Notes: generated by a model from the letters alone, not told the origin. 64,000 nucleotides of DNA from Yimella lutea (GCF_006715095.1 NZ_VFMO01000001.1:3410001-3474000), one strand, 5' to 3'; shown: positions 1 through 10,191, counted from the first letter of the stretch. Numbers and translations are program-made.

Positions 1-42
1 TGCATGATGCTGCTGATCGCGGTGCTGCTCGTGCGTTCCTGA
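1..42 (+). CDS. 3' end of an unidentified gene (partial)
   Basis: An open frame enters from the left edge and ends at a TGA at 40-42. Only 13 residues are visible, mostly hydrophobic with a final Arg-Ser, so it could be the end of a membrane segment. No family can be assigned from so little. It lies 61 bases upstream of the prepilin peptidase gene on the same strand and could share its transcript. Confidence 0.4.
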   Translation, partial: CMMLLIAVLLVRS

Positions 43-103
43 GTACTCCACAGTCCCCCGCGTGGATCCGCCCGACCCGGTTCGCCATGCCAAGGTGTAG
101 GCC

Positions 104-751
104 ATGTTGACCGCGTTCGCCTTCGCCGGCCTCGGGCTGGTGCTCGGCGTCGGGTACCGCAAACAACTCCTCGCCGGACGCTGGCGCCGCGACGACGACC
201 CGAGAGCGCTGCCTTCGTTCGGGTGGGTCCTCCTCGTGACACCGGTGGTCATGGGTTGGATCGGTCACCACGTGTCGATGCTGTCGTGGTGGGCGGTGCC
301 CGCGTACGTCGTGCTTGCCGCACTCGGGGTGCTGCTGGCGGCGATCGACTCCGACGTCCACCGGTTGCCGGACAAGCTCACCCTGTGGCCGCTGCCCGTT
401 CTCTCCGGTCTGCTCGTCATCGCCTCCGCCGGGCTCGATGACTGGTCGCGAGTGCTGCGTGCCGGAGCGTGCGGAGTGGCCGTGGCACTCGGGTTCCTGG
501 TGCTCGCGCTCGCCGCACCGTCCGGGCTGGGACTCGGCGACGTGAAACTCGCCCTTCTGCTGAGCTTCACCCTCGGATGGCTCGGCGTCACCGCCGTGGC
601 CACGTGGCTGTTCTTCGGTTTCCTCGCCGGCGGGCTCTGGGCGCTCGCATTGCTCGTCACTCGTCGAGCAACGCGCAAGACCTACATCGCCTTCGGGCCG
701 CCATTGCTGCTCGGCGCCCTGCCCGCCATCCTCGGCGTGGTCACCTTGTGA
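104..751 (+). CDS. A24-family prepilin peptidase
   Basis: This 215-residue polytopic membrane protein matches type IV prepilin/TadV-type leader peptidases, aspartic proteases that cleave prepilin leaders at the inner face of the membrane. The two catalytic aspartates are visible: Asp82 in the stretch AAIDSDVHRLPDKL and Asp146 in the GLGLGDVK motif, each next to a predicted membrane segment. The N-terminal cysteine-rich methylase domain of longer PilD enzymes is absent, as in the short actinobacterial forms. It starts at an ATG. No pilin or assembly genes are visible downstream, where a tRNA gene on the opposite strand follows, so its substrates must be encoded elsewhere. Confidence 0.85.
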   Translation: MLTAFAFAGLGLVLGVGYRKQLLAGRWRRDDDPRALPSFGWVLLVTPVVMGWIGHHVSMLSWWAVPAYVVLAALGVLLAAIDSDVHRLPDKLTLWPLPVLSGLLVIASAGLDDWSRVLRAGACGVAVALGFLVLALAAPSGLGLGDVKLALLLSFTLGWLGVTAVATWLFFGFLAGGLWALALLVTRRATRKTYIAFGPPLLLGALPAILGVVTL

Positions 752-771
752 GAGCCGAGATTCGGATTCGG

Positions 772-844
772 AGCCGGAGACAGGAGTCGAACCCGCGACA
801 TCCTCATTACAAGTGAGGCGCTCTACCAACTGAGCTACACCGGC
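772..844 (-). tRNA. tRNA-Thr (anticodon TGT)
   Basis: The minus strand folds into a 73-base cloverleaf: D-arm with AGCTCAGTTGG, anticodon loop CTTGTAA (anticodon TGT at 809-811), and T-arm with GGTTCGA. The acceptor stem has one mismatch near its base. The CCA end is not encoded. Confidence 0.93.
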
Positions 845-959
845 ACGTCTGCATGCGGCAGACCAGAGACGATCGTACCCGTTGTCGGACCCTCGTTTTC
901 CGCGTCCCACCCGCGTAGCGCCGACACATGTGGAGGCCCACTGGCGCAAGCCCTGAACG

Positions 960-1361
960 TCACACCAACGACAGCCGCACCTTGCGGTCGGGGTTGTCGA
1001 CGTTCAGATCGACCAGGCAGATGCTCTGCCAGGTGCCGAGCATCAGTCGTCCGTCGATCACGGGCACCGTGGCGTAGGGCGGGATGAGCGCGGGCATCAC
1101 GTGTGAGCGACCGTGACCGCGACTGCCGTGCCGGTGCATCCACCGGTCGTCTGCCGGGAGCAGGTCACGCAACGCGGCGAGTAGATCATCGTCCGAACCG
1201 GCTCCGGTCTCGAGGATCGCGATGCCCGCGGTGGCGTGTGGGACGAAGACGTGCAGCAGTCCGTCCCCGCCGGTCTCGGCGACGAATGACTCGCATGCGC
1301 CGGTCAGGTCGAGCACCACTTCGGCACTGCCACTGTGTACGGAGATCTCTTGGGAAAGCAT
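960..1361 (-). CDS. YjbQ/UPF0047 family protein
   Basis: The product (133 residues) belongs to the YjbQ/UPF0047 family, small proteins with a conserved active-site-like cluster. Family features visible are the HATAGIAI segment, the DRWMHRH-x-HGRSHVMPAL stretch and the C-terminal GTWQSICLVDLN. Some members have weak thiamine phosphate synthase activity, but the physiological role is unsettled. The ATG at 1361 gives the normal family length. A GGAGG lies only one base before it, too close for a standard ribosome site, so the exact start is less certain. It is divergent from the ThrE-like gene. Confidence 0.85.
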   Translation of the reverse strand: MLSQEISVHSGSAEVVLDLTGACESFVAETGGDGLLHVFVPHATAGIAILETGAGSDDDLLAALRDLLPADDRWMHRHGSRGHGRSHVMPALIPPYATVPVIDGRLMLGTWQSICLVDLNVDNPDRKVRLSLV

Positions 1362-1417
1362 GCCTCCACCGTAGGCTCGGAACGCATCGCCGGCGCCTCG
1401 GCGAGCCACCTACAATG

Positions 1418-1433
1418 AGTTGACCGGTCAACT
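1418..1433. promoter_or_regulatory. 16-bp perfect palindrome, candidate operator
   Basis: AGTTGACCGGTCAACT is a perfect inverted repeat in the short space between the divergent yjbQ-like and thrE-like genes. A possible -10 box (TACAAT, 1411-1416) for the rightward gene ends one base before it, so the palindrome would cover the transcription start. That position fits a repressor operator, but no regulator gene is adjacent. Confidence 0.45.
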
Positions 1434-1448
1434 GGCACAGTGGGAATC

Positions 1449-2906
1449 GTGACCGAACGACCCCGCCGTGAAGTACCCGATCCTCGCCGCCGCCTGCCGA
1501 CGGCGGTCGATCCCAAGGACCTCGGACGACGGGCGCGACGGGCGATCGCCGGCGGGCAGCCGACTGTCCCGATCGGCCTGCGCGGCCAGGAGAGTGGACC
1601 CACCGACAGTCACACCCGACTCGTCATCGATCTCGGGCTGCGCGTCGGCGAAGCACTGCTGTCGACGGGGTCCAGCGCCGCCGACACCACGAACGCGGTA
1701 CTTCGCCTGACCCGTGCCTACGACGTCCGCTCACTGCATGTCGACATCACCTACACCTCGCTGATCGTGTCGCATCACCGCGGTGTGCTGCGCGATCCGA
1801 TCACCGTGATGCGGATCGTGCCGGTACTGCAACAGGACTTCACCCGGCTGGAACGTCTGCAACGCCTCGTGCGCGACGCCGAGGACGGAACGCTGGAGAT
1901 CACCGACGCGCACGATCGGCTCGATGAGATCACTTCGACCGAACATCCGTATTCGCGGTTCATCGTCACGCTCGCTTCGGCCATGCTCGGTGCCGCGATT
2001 GCCGCCCTGCTCAGCGGCGACCTGCTGCTGGTCGTGCTGTCGGCGCTCACCACGGCTGTCGTCGACCGGACGGTGCGGTTCCTCGGACGCCGAGGTGTTG
2101 CCGCGTTCTTCTGCCAGGCCGTCGGCGCCGCCATTCCGACGATGGTCGCGGTCGTCCTGTATTTCATGGCGAACAACCTGCAAGTGGAGATGTTCAGCAA
2201 CCTGCGCCCGTCCGTGGTCGTCGCGTCAGGAGTCGTCGTGCTGCTCGCTGGCCTGTCTGCCGTCGGCGCGGCCCAGGACACCATCGACGGCTACTACCTC
2301 ACGGCGGCCGCCAAGACGTTCGAGGTGCTGATCCTCAGTGGCGGCATCGTGGCGGGCGTGCTGTCCGTGCTCGCCCTCGCGCAACAGATCGGTATCGACA
2401 TCGCGATCAGTTCGACGCTGACCTTCTCGACCAACCCGGCCATCGGTGTCCTGTGTGCAGCCGCGATCACGTGCTCCTTCGCGATCGGTTCGTACTCGGG
2501 CGGGCGCACGGTACTGCTGTCGACCGCCGTCGGCGCGTTGGCGTGGGTCGCCTATTACCTGCTCACCGAGGCGAACGCGTCCGTGCAGTGGTCGGCGGGC
2601 TTCGCCTCCCTGCTCATCGGAGCGCTCGCGACGCTGATGGGCTGGCGCCTGCGGGTGCCGTCACTGGCCATCGCGACAGCGGCGATCGTCCCGCTGCTTC
2701 CGGGTCTGACTGTGTACCGGGGCATCTTCGAGCTGGTGAACATCCGCTCCGACATGATGCAGGGCGCGGCCACGCTGTTCGGTGCCGTGATGATCGGTCT
2801 CGCGATCGCGTCGGGAATCACCTTGGGCTCGTTGCCAGGGCGCCTCAGCCGGCCGGACGACGTGTTGACCAAGCGCCGCGTGAAGGTGCTCGACACGCTC
2901 AGCTGA
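1449..2906 (+). CDS. ThrE-type threonine/serine exporter
   Basis: About 485 residues with the two-part architecture of ThrE: an N-terminal DUF1212 domain (roughly residues 50-290, with the cytoplasmic part before residue 170 followed by several membrane segments) and a C-terminal DUF3815-like membrane domain (roughly 310-470). Characterised relatives in Corynebacterium export threonine and serine across the cytoplasmic membrane. Two GTG codons, at 1440 and 1449, could start it; 1449 gives a typical N-terminus (MTERPR), but no clear ribosome site marks either. The upstream palindrome suggests repression. A 13-bp stem follows the stop codon. Confidence 0.85.
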   Translation: MTERPRREVPDPRRRLPTAVDPKDLGRRARRAIAGGQPTVPIGLRGQESGPTDSHTRLVIDLGLRVGEALLSTGSSAADTTNAVLRLTRAYDVRSLHVDITYTSLIVSHHRGVLRDPITVMRIVPVLQQDFTRLERLQRLVRDAEDGTLEITDAHDRLDEITSTEHPYSRFIVTLASAMLGAAIAALLSGDLLLVVLSALTTAVVDRTVRFLGRRGVAAFFCQAVGAAIPTMVAVVLYFMANNLQVEMFSNLRPSVVVASGVVVLLAGLSAVGAAQDTIDGYYLTAAAKTFEVLILSGGIVAGVLSVLALAQQIGIDIAISSTLTFSTNPAIGVLCAAAITCSFAIGSYSGGRTVLLSTAVGALAWVAYYLLTEANASVQWSAGFASLLIGALATLMGWRLRVPSLAIATAAIVPLLPGLTVYRGIFELVNIRSDMMQGAATLFGAVMIGLAIASGITLGSLPGRLSRPDDVLTKRRVKVLDTLS

Positions 2907-2925
2907 ACAGACCCCCGCGGGACGC

Positions 2926-2962
2926 ACGAACCCCCGGCGGACGGTGTCTGCCGGGGGTTCGT
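2926..2962. terminator. bidirectional terminator between thrE-like and rpf-like genes
   Basis: Arms at 2926-2938 and 2950-2962 form a perfect 13-bp GC-rich stem with an 11-base loop, between two convergent stop codons. The T-run is poor, as is common in GC-rich actinobacteria. Confidence 0.7.
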
Positions 2963-2975
2963 CGGTGATTCGGGA

Positions 2976-3905
<930 letters not shown>

Positions 3906-4047
3906 GCATCCAAAGGACAAATGGACCGATCTGGAATTGTTCGAGCCGGCCGAAGGTCAAGCGCCGGTCAAGAAGTGCCGGATCAGGATACCCGGGGTGG
4001 GTGTCCCCGCCAACCCCTTGTGAGTCGATGGTCCAGGCGGGTTTCCG

Positions 4048-5838
4048 TCAGGGCCAGTTCGGCGGAATGGAGGGGATGATGCCCGATCCCGGCACCTGGG
4101 TGACGTCGTTGTAGGGCCACCAGTGCATGGGCACGTCCAGGTTTGCGGAAGCGAACAACGCACACCCCATGAGAAGGGCGACCGACGCGATCACGACTGC
4201 GAGAGTGACTTCCTTGGTGCGGGCGACGGTGCGCACCAGACTGCGCGAGCCGCGGCGGGTGGCCGTACCACCGACGCCCCACCACGCCGAACAGATCGCC
4301 ACCAATGTGCCGGCTGCGATGGCCGGTGGACGCCCGTACGCCGAGGTCGTGAGGCCCACCAGGTCACTGACGAACGCGACGGCGACCGTAGTCACCGCGC
4401 CCAGGAACACCGGGATGATCGCGACCAGCAGGGTGGAGAACGCCGAGACGAGCGCGTGCCAGGGCGACAGCGCCATGGCGACGGCGGTGTCGCTGCGGCG
4501 AGGTCCGGCAGCGTACCGACGCAGCACCATCGAGGTGATCGACTTGTCGTTCCAGCGGGCGGCGAACACCCACGCCAAGATCGCGAACCACGCGACGATC
4601 GGCAGCACCATCGACAGTCCCACCGTCGCGAGCATCAGCGCCAGGAGTGTCCAGGTACGGGCCGGCTGGCCGATCCGCGGGTCGCGCGCAGGAGCGGATT
4701 GCTGCTCGGTCGGCACTGCGCCCCACGCCACCGGCGGCGCGTCGAGGCGTTGCTGCGGCTGGATCCACTCGGTGCGGGGGTGCTGGGTGCGAACCGGAGC
4801 TTCCTTGTGATGCAACGGTTTTGCCGCCGACTGTTGACCACGAGGTGACGTTGCCGGGCGCCGCGAATGACGTTGGACGATCTCACCGGTCATCCCACCT
4901 CGGGCGAAGACGTCGAGTTCGCGCAGGATCTCCCCTGCCGACGGACGCTGGTACGGGTCGGGCGACAGCGCGGCTTCCAGCAGCGGCCGGATGCGCGGGT
5001 CCACGTTCGTCAGATCGGCCTGGCCGCGGGCGACCCGGTCGAGAATGACCGGCATCGGACCCTTGCCGAACGGTGCCCTGCCGGACGCGGCGTAGGCCAG
5101 CGTTGCCGCCCAACCCCACCAGTCGGTGGCCGGGCCGACGGCGGCGCCGTCGATGATCTCCGGCGACAGGTAACCGGGCGTTCCCATGACCAGCCCGGTC
5201 TGCGTCAGTCGCGAGTCGTCGCCGATGTGGGCGATGCCGAAATCGATGAGGACCGGTTCGTCACCGACCATCAACACGTTGCCGGGCTTCAGATCGCGGT
5301 GCACGACGCCCGCGGAGTGAATCGCATCCAGAGCCTCGGCGAGACCCCGACCCAGTCGGGCCAACTGCTCGGCACCGAGCGGACCGCGTCCGTCCACGAC
5401 CTCATCGAGCGGTGGGCCCGGAACGTACTGGGTGACCAGATAGGGCTGGTCCCCGTCGGCGTCCGCATCGATGACTCCCGCGACACCGGGTGCCCGCACG
5501 CGCGACAGGGAGCTGACCTCGCGCCGCAGTCGCTCGCGGGCCTTCTCGTCATAGGCGACGTGGGCTCGCAGCACCTTGATCGCGACCTCGTCGCCGTTCG
5601 GGGCGAGGGCCCGGAACACGACGCCCATGCCGCCCTCCCCCAGGCGTCCGAGCAGTCGGTACGGTCCGATCCGGCGCCCCCCTGGCGCCCCTTCCGCAAC
5701 AACGGGATCGCGCAGTCCCGCGTCCGACGCCGGGGTGAACTCGGTGGTCTCGTCACCGTCGACCTGAGCGGGTCTGCGCGGCCGGCCACCGGGCAAGCGG
5801 TGGCCGCTCGTCGTGGACTCGGGTCGTGCAGGCGTCAT
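4048..5838 (-). CDS. membrane-anchored Ser/Thr protein kinase
   Basis: The first third is a complete Hanks-type kinase domain (about residues 60-315 of 596): glycine loop GRLGEGGMG, Lys88 in VAIKVL, catalytic HRDLKPGN (180-187) and the DFG at 199-201. A Pro/Gln-rich linker follows, then about four hydrophobic segments (roughly 410-575), so the kinase faces the cytoplasm and is held by a polytopic tail. PASTA repeats are absent, which separates it from PknB. The ATG at 5838 follows GGAG closely; an ATG nine codons upstream (5865) is an alternative. Substrates are unknown. Confidence 0.85.
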   Translation of the reverse strand: MTPARPESTTSGHRLPGGRPRRPAQVDGDETTEFTPASDAGLRDPVVAEGAPGGRRIGPYRLLGRLGEGGMGVVFRALAPNGDEVAIKVLRAHVAYDEKARERLRREVSSLSRVRAPGVAGVIDADADGDQPYLVTQYVPGPPLDEVVDGRGPLGAEQLARLGRGLAEALDAIHSAGVVHRDLKPGNVLMVGDEPVLIDFGIAHIGDDSRLTQTGLVMGTPGYLSPEIIDGAAVGPATDWWGWAATLAYAASGRAPFGKGPMPVILDRVARGQADLTNVDPRIRPLLEAALSPDPYQRPSAGEILRELDVFARGGMTGEIVQRHSRRPATSPRGQQSAAKPLHHKEAPVRTQHPRTEWIQPQQRLDAPPVAWGAVPTEQQSAPARDPRIGQPARTWTLLALMLATVGLSMVLPIVAWFAILAWVFAARWNDKSITSMVLRRYAAGPRRSDTAVAMALSPWHALVSAFSTLLVAIIPVFLGAVTTVAVAFVSDLVGLTTSAYGRPPAIAAGTLVAICSAWWGVGGTATRRGSRSLVRTVARTKEVTLAVVIASVALLMGCALFASANLDVPMHWWPYNDVTQVPGSGIIPSIPPNWP

Positions 5839-5931
5839 GGCTCCACCGTAGGTCGTGCGTCTCATGGGGGTGGACAGGCACGCCCCACGGGGGCAACGGA
5901 CACCGGGCGACAGGAGTTTCCCCGGGCCGGG

Positions 5932-6366
5932 TCAGGAACTGATGTAACCCTCGAGTGCGTCCCGCTCGGCCTGCAACTCACCCAGGCGCGCCTTGACGAC
6001 GTCACCGATGCTGACGATCGAGGTCAGGCGCCCCTCTTCGACGACCGGAAGATGACGGATACGTCGATCGGTCATCTTCACCGCGACCTCGTTCAGTTCG
6101 TCGCCCTGACCGCAGGTGTGCACGTCGGCAGTCATGACCTCACTGACCGGGAGTTCCATCAGCCCGTCGGCGCGGTCGGCGAGACGGCGCACGACGTCGC
6201 GTTCACTGACGATGCCGGCGATCCTCTCGGAGTCGGCCTCGTCGACCACCACCACCGCTCCGATGCCCTTGTCGCGCAACAGCGCTACGAGATCGGCCAC
6301 CGAGGCCGAGCCGGGAATGGTGACGACGTCAGTTCCTTTGCCTCGCAGCACATCCGAAATACGCAT
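5932..6366 (-). CDS. CBS-domain protein
   Basis: A 144-residue protein made almost wholly of two CBS domains (about 1-60 and 72-130), the pair that forms an adenosine-nucleotide-binding Bateman module. Visible family features include the repeated SERDVVRRLA and MTDRRIRHLPVVE segments, typical of stand-alone IMPDH-like CBS proteins. These act as energy or stress sensors; the ligand and partner cannot be read from the sequence. It lies between the kinase and LacI genes on the same strand with short gaps, with no clear functional link. Confidence 0.85.
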   Translation of the reverse strand: MRISDVLRGKGTDVVTIPGSASVADLVALLRDKGIGAVVVVDEADSERIAGIVSERDVVRRLADRADGLMELPVSEVMTADVHTCGQGDELNEVAVKMTDRRIRHLPVVEEGRLTSIVSIGDVVKARLGELQAERDALEGYISS

Positions 6367-6420
6367 GAGCCGAATGTAACCCTCGTCACACCGGTTTCGG
6401 CCTCAGCGGACGCGGACGTC

Positions 6421-7428
6421 TCAGGCCGTGGTCGCGACCGGTCGCGCAGGAGCCGTCGACCCGCGAGCGACGAGCTCGGGATCGAAGAGCATCTCGCCAC
6501 GCGGGTGCCGATGACCGGCGATCTCCTCAGAGAGCGCGTGCACGATCGCACCGCTCAGGCCGCTGATGTCCTGTCGGATCGTGGTCAGTGGCGGGGAGGT
6601 GTGCTGGGTGAGCAGGGACCCGTCGTAACCCACCACCGAAACATCGGCTGGCACCGAAAACCCCTGCAGCTCAGCCGCTTTGATCGCTCCGAGCGCCATC
6701 ATGTCGGATCCGCAGATGATCGCGGTGACACCGCGTTCGAGCAGACGCCGCCCGGCGAGCTCGCCGCCTTCCACCGAGAACCAGGTCTGTTCGATCGCCA
6801 GACCGCCGTCGTTCCCCGCCTGTCGCTGGAACTCCTCCACCTTGCGCAGACTCGGCAGGTAGCGCGACTGGCCGGTCGCCAGACCGATCCGGGTGTGCCC
6901 GAGCTGGCGCAGGTGATGCAGCGCCATCCGAACCGAGCTCGCTTCGTTGGTCGACAGCGACGGCGCGTCGATCTCGTCCCGGTGCCCGTTGACCATCACC
7001 ATCGGCAGACCGCGCTCGCACAGTCGCGCGTAGTGCGAGATGTCCGCCGTCGTGTCGGCGTGGCGACCGCTGACGAACACCACCCCGGCAACACCGCGCT
7101 CCTGCAGCATTTGGACGTACTCCTCCTCCTGGGCACCGCCGGGCGCCTGCGTACACAGGACGCTGGTGTAGCCGTGGGCGGAGAAGCGCCCCTGGAGGGT
7201 CTGCGCGATCATCGCGAACACCGGGTTGGTGAGTTCGGGGACGATGATCCCGACCATGCCGACGGCGTGCCGCCGCAGGTTGCTCGGCCGTTCGTAGCCA
7301 AGAACGTCGATCGAGGTGAGCACGACATCCCGGGTCGAGTCGGACACATTGCCCTTGTCGTTGAGAACGCGACTGACGGTCGCCTCACTCACGCCTGCAT
7401 GTGCGGCGATGTCAGAGAGCTTCGCCAT
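6421..7428 (-). CDS. LacI-family transcriptional regulator
   Basis: The 335-residue product has a LacI helix-turn-helix at its N-terminus (MAKLSDIAAHAGVSEATVSR) with the usual hinge, then a periplasmic-binding-protein-like sugar sensor domain (about 60-330). The ATG at 7428 overlaps the end of the GH13 gene by 17 bases, so the two are translated from one transcript with malG and malF. It most likely represses the maltodextrin genes. The intergenic region that would have held its operator was apparently lost in the malF/msmK rearrangement. Confidence 0.9.
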   Translation of the reverse strand: MAKLSDIAAHAGVSEATVSRVLNDKGNVSDSTRDVVLTSIDVLGYERPSNLRRHAVGMVGIIVPELTNPVFAMIAQTLQGRFSAHGYTSVLCTQAPGGAQEEEYVQMLQERGVAGVVFVSGRHADTTADISHYARLCERGLPMVMVNGHRDEIDAPSLSTNEASSVRMALHHLRQLGHTRIGLATGQSRYLPSLRKVEEFQRQAGNDGGLAIEQTWFSVEGGELAGRRLLERGVTAIICGSDMMALGAIKAAELQGFSVPADVSVVGYDGSLLTQHTSPPLTTIRQDISGLSGAIVHALSEEIAGHRHPRGEMLFDPELVARGSTAPARPVATTA

Positions 7429-9259
7429 GACGGCCCCCGTCCTTCCAGAGCCACAGCGCGAAGCCCGGGCCGTTCGTCTCCACCCGGATCCCCGATCCGT
7501 CGGCACTGATCCCGCGCCCGGCGAGCAGTCGCCCGCCACCGATACCGGGAAGGTCTTTTTCGTCCAGCTCGAGGCTCGTACCGGCGTCACGGGCGACGTG
7601 CACCAGCACCGACTCCCCCGCGACCTCACGCAGGAACGTGATCGTGTCGTCCTCGACGCGCACCCACCGCAGACCGCCGTCGCGCAGAGCCGCCGAGTCC
7701 CTCCGGGCGGCGACCAGCTGCTGGGCATCGTCGAAAATCTGTGAATCCCAATCGGATTCGTTCCACGGCATCGGACGGCGGCCGTCTTCGGCGAAGGCGC
7801 CCTCCATGCCGATCTCGTCGCCGTACGTGATCATCGGGATGCCCGGCATCGCCATCACCAGCGTCAGCGCCACACCGACCTGGCGCGTGTCGGCGCCGAC
7901 CAGAGTCCGCACCCTGGTGGTGTCGTGCGACCCGACCAGGTTGAAGTTCGCCCGCCGGGTCGACCAGGGCACCATCGCGTTGAACTCGGTCATGGTGTCG
8001 ACGACGTCGGGACCTCCGAGCCGCGGCACCATCAACGGGTTCCCGAGGAACGACGGAGCAAAGTCCTTGTCGCGCAACCAGGTCCATACCGGACGGGTGA
8101 ACCCGGAGTAGTTCATGACTCCGTGCCAACCCTCGCCGGACGCGTCCAGGTAGTGATCGTGGGCGTGCTCGCCGACGAGATACGCATCGGGCTTGGCATC
8201 GACGACGGTCGCGCGCATGTGGGCAGCAACCTCGTGGTTGACGTCGTGGTCACGCAACCGTCCGGTCATGTTCGCGACGTCGACCCGCCAACCGTCCAGC
8301 CCCGAGTCCCCTGCGAGCCAGCGGCGAACCGGTGCCTCAGGACGGTCGAAGAGTTCCTCGCGCAGCGTCGGCGACGCGTGGTTGAGCTTGGGAAGGCTCG
8401 ATACGCCGAGCCACTTCTCGTAGTCACCCTGCTCGTCGAAGAAGTAGTGATCTCGTTGGGGGGCAGCCGGATCCGCGGACGCCGCGATGAACCAGTCATG
8501 CGTGACGCCGGTGTGGTTCGTGGTGATGTCACCCAGCACGCGCAATCCGCGAGCATGCGCGGCACGCACCAGCGACGCGAAGGCCTCGTCGCCGCCGAGC
8601 ACCGGGTCGACGGCATCGAACGTCGCGGCGTCGTACCGGTGGTTGGAACGCGCGGGGAAGACCGGGGTCAGGTAGAGCGTGGTGACACCGAGCCGCTCGA
8701 GGTGATCGAGGTGCAGCTCGACGCCGGCGAGGTCGCCGCCGTACCACTGGGCACCGATATGTCCCCGCCGTGTGTCGACCGGGTCGCTCCAGTCGGCCGG
8801 CTCGGCCCACTCGGGCGCGGGGCGATCGCCCGCCTTCGCAAAGCGGTCGGGGAACACCTGGTAGACGACACCGTGCCGAGCCCAATCCGGGGCCAGGCCG
8901 AAGGTGGTCAGGCGGAAGTCGAAGACGTCCGGGACGTCACGCCGGGACAGGCCGGCGGCGTTCAGCCAGAGGTAACCGTCCGTCGGACCGCTCATGATGA
9001 AGCGGTATGAGGTCACCGGGTTGTGACAGACGACGTCCGCGCTCCACCAGGTGTCGGTCGCGGTGCGGGAGGTGATTCGGGCGGCCGAGAACTCGGGTTC
9101 GCCGTCGGTCACTTGGCGCACGTGCATCTGGTCGATGTCGTGGCCGTGGGGCACGCGGACCCGCACGGTCACCCGCTCACCGGGAGCGGGCGCCGCGCGG
9201 TCGACGTACAGCGCAGAACCGTCGTGGTGCGGCCGGGCCAGGAGGTCCGGCGTCGGCAT
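7412..9259 (-). CDS. GH13 alpha-glucosidase/neopullulanase-like hydrolase
   Basis: A 615-residue enzyme with an N-terminal beta-sandwich (about 10-110) like the CBM34 domain of neopullulanase and cyclomaltodextrinase, then a GH13 barrel. The barrel carries the nucleophile Asp in LDGWRVDVAN, the acid/base Glu in AYLVGEHAHD and the third Asp in VGSHDTTRVR. It lacks a signal peptide, so it should split imported maltodextrins in the cytoplasm. Its ATG shares one base with the malG stop (TAATG), showing translational coupling. The exact substrate specificity within GH13 cannot be fixed. Confidence 0.88.
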   Translation of the reverse strand: MPTPDLLARPHHDGSALYVDRAAPAPGERVTVRVRVPHGHDIDQMHVRQVTDGEPEFSAARITSRTATDTWWSADVVCHNPVTSYRFIMSGPTDGYLWLNAAGLSRRDVPDVFDFRLTTFGLAPDWARHGVVYQVFPDRFAKAGDRPAPEWAEPADWSDPVDTRRGHIGAQWYGGDLAGVELHLDHLERLGVTTLYLTPVFPARSNHRYDAATFDAVDPVLGGDEAFASLVRAAHARGLRVLGDITTNHTGVTHDWFIAASADPAAPQRDHYFFDEQGDYEKWLGVSSLPKLNHASPTLREELFDRPEAPVRRWLAGDSGLDGWRVDVANMTGRLRDHDVNHEVAAHMRATVVDAKPDAYLVGEHAHDHYLDASGEGWHGVMNYSGFTRPVWTWLRDKDFAPSFLGNPLMVPRLGGPDVVDTMTEFNAMVPWSTRRANFNLVGSHDTTRVRTLVGADTRQVGVALTLVMAMPGIPMITYGDEIGMEGAFAEDGRRPMPWNESDWDSQIFDDAQQLVAARRDSAALRDGGLRWVRVEDDTITFLREVAGESVLVHVARDAGTSLELDEKDLPGIGGGRLLAGRGISADGSGIRVETNGPGFALWLWKDGGRHGEAL

Positions 9260-10191
9260 TACTTCACCGAGCCTTGCGTGAGGCCGCCGACCAGCTGACG
9301 CTGGAACACCAGGTAGAGCACCATGATCGGGATCGAGCTCAGCACCGATCCGGCCGCGAACTGGCCGAACAGGGCGTTGCGCTCGTTGCCCTTCGTCATG
9401 CCCCACAGTCCGACGCCGAGCGTCTGGGCGTCCTTCTCGGTCAGGAAGATCGACGCGAGCATGAACTCACCGAACAAGCCGACGAACGACAGCATGAAGA
9501 CGGTCACCAGGATCGGTGTCACCAGGCGCAGCGTCATCGTGAAGAAGATGCGCGCGTGCGATGCGCCGTCGACCATCGCGGCCTCGTCCAACTCCTTCGG
9601 CACGGTGTCGAAGTAGCCCTTGAGCAGCCAGACATTCGAGCCCATCGCGCCACCCATGTAGACCAGGATCAGACCGAGCGTCGTGTTCAGGCCGAATGCA
9701 GGCAGCACCTCACCGATCTTGCTGAAGGTGATGTACAGACCCACGAAGGCCAGCAGCGCCGGGAACATCTGCAGCAGCAACAGGGCCATCAGACCGACCC
9801 TGCGCCCCTTGAAGCGCAGCCGCGAGAACGCGTACGCGGATGCGGCGCCGATGAACACCGACAGCACGCCGCCGACAAGCGCGATGAACAGAGAGTTCTT
9901 GTACCAGGTGAGGAACGGGCGCGCGTCGTCGCTGAACAGCGTCCGGACGTTGTCGAACGAGAAGCCGGTCGGGAACAGGCTGGTCGTCGACAGCGATCCG
10001 GCCGGGTTCAACGCCGCCGAGACCACGAACAGGATCGGGAACATCGCGAAGGCGAGCGCCAGCAGTGCGAGCGCGTGCCGCCACCACACACCACCGGAGC
10101 CGCGGCGCGGCTTGGTGGGGGTGTTGGTCGGGTCGTCGTCACCGGTGGCGGCTGCGACGACCATGGGGTCGGGAGCAGGAGTAGCGCTCAT
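9259..10191 (-). CDS. malG: maltose/maltodextrin ABC transporter permease MalG
   Basis: A 310-residue inner-membrane permease with six predicted membrane segments and the cytoplasmic EAA loop (DEAAMVDGASHARIFF), which contacts the ATPase. It matches MalG-type carbohydrate permeases, and its C-terminal QRQLVGGLTQGSVK is the usual MalG ending. It follows malF with a one-base stop-start overlap (TGATG). MalG itself looks intact, but its partner MalF and the ATPase encoded alongside are truncated and no binding protein gene is present, so the transporter probably cannot form from this locus. Confidence 0.9.
   Translation of the reverse strand: MSATPAPDPMVVAAATGDDDPTNTPTKPRRGSGGVWWRHALALLALAFAMFPILFVVSAALNPAGSLSTTSLFPTGFSFDNVRTLFSDDARPFLTWYKNSLFIALVGGVLSVFIGAASAYAFSRLRFKGRRVGLMALLLLQMFPALLAFVGLYITFSKIGEVLPAFGLNTTLGLILVYMGGAMGSNVWLLKGYFDTVPKELDEAAMVDGASHARIFFTMTLRLVTPILVTVFMLSFVGLFGEFMLASIFLTEKDAQTLGVGLWGMTKGNERNALFGQFAAGSVLSSIPIMVLYLVFQRQLVGGLTQGSVK

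Noticed and set aside
4867..7509. 880-codon open frame on the plus strand
   Set aside because: It runs antisense over the kinase, CBS and LacI genes. GC-rich DNA gives long stop-free antisense frames, and its amino acid composition (Arg/Asp/Gly/Val-rich with no motif) matches such a shadow.
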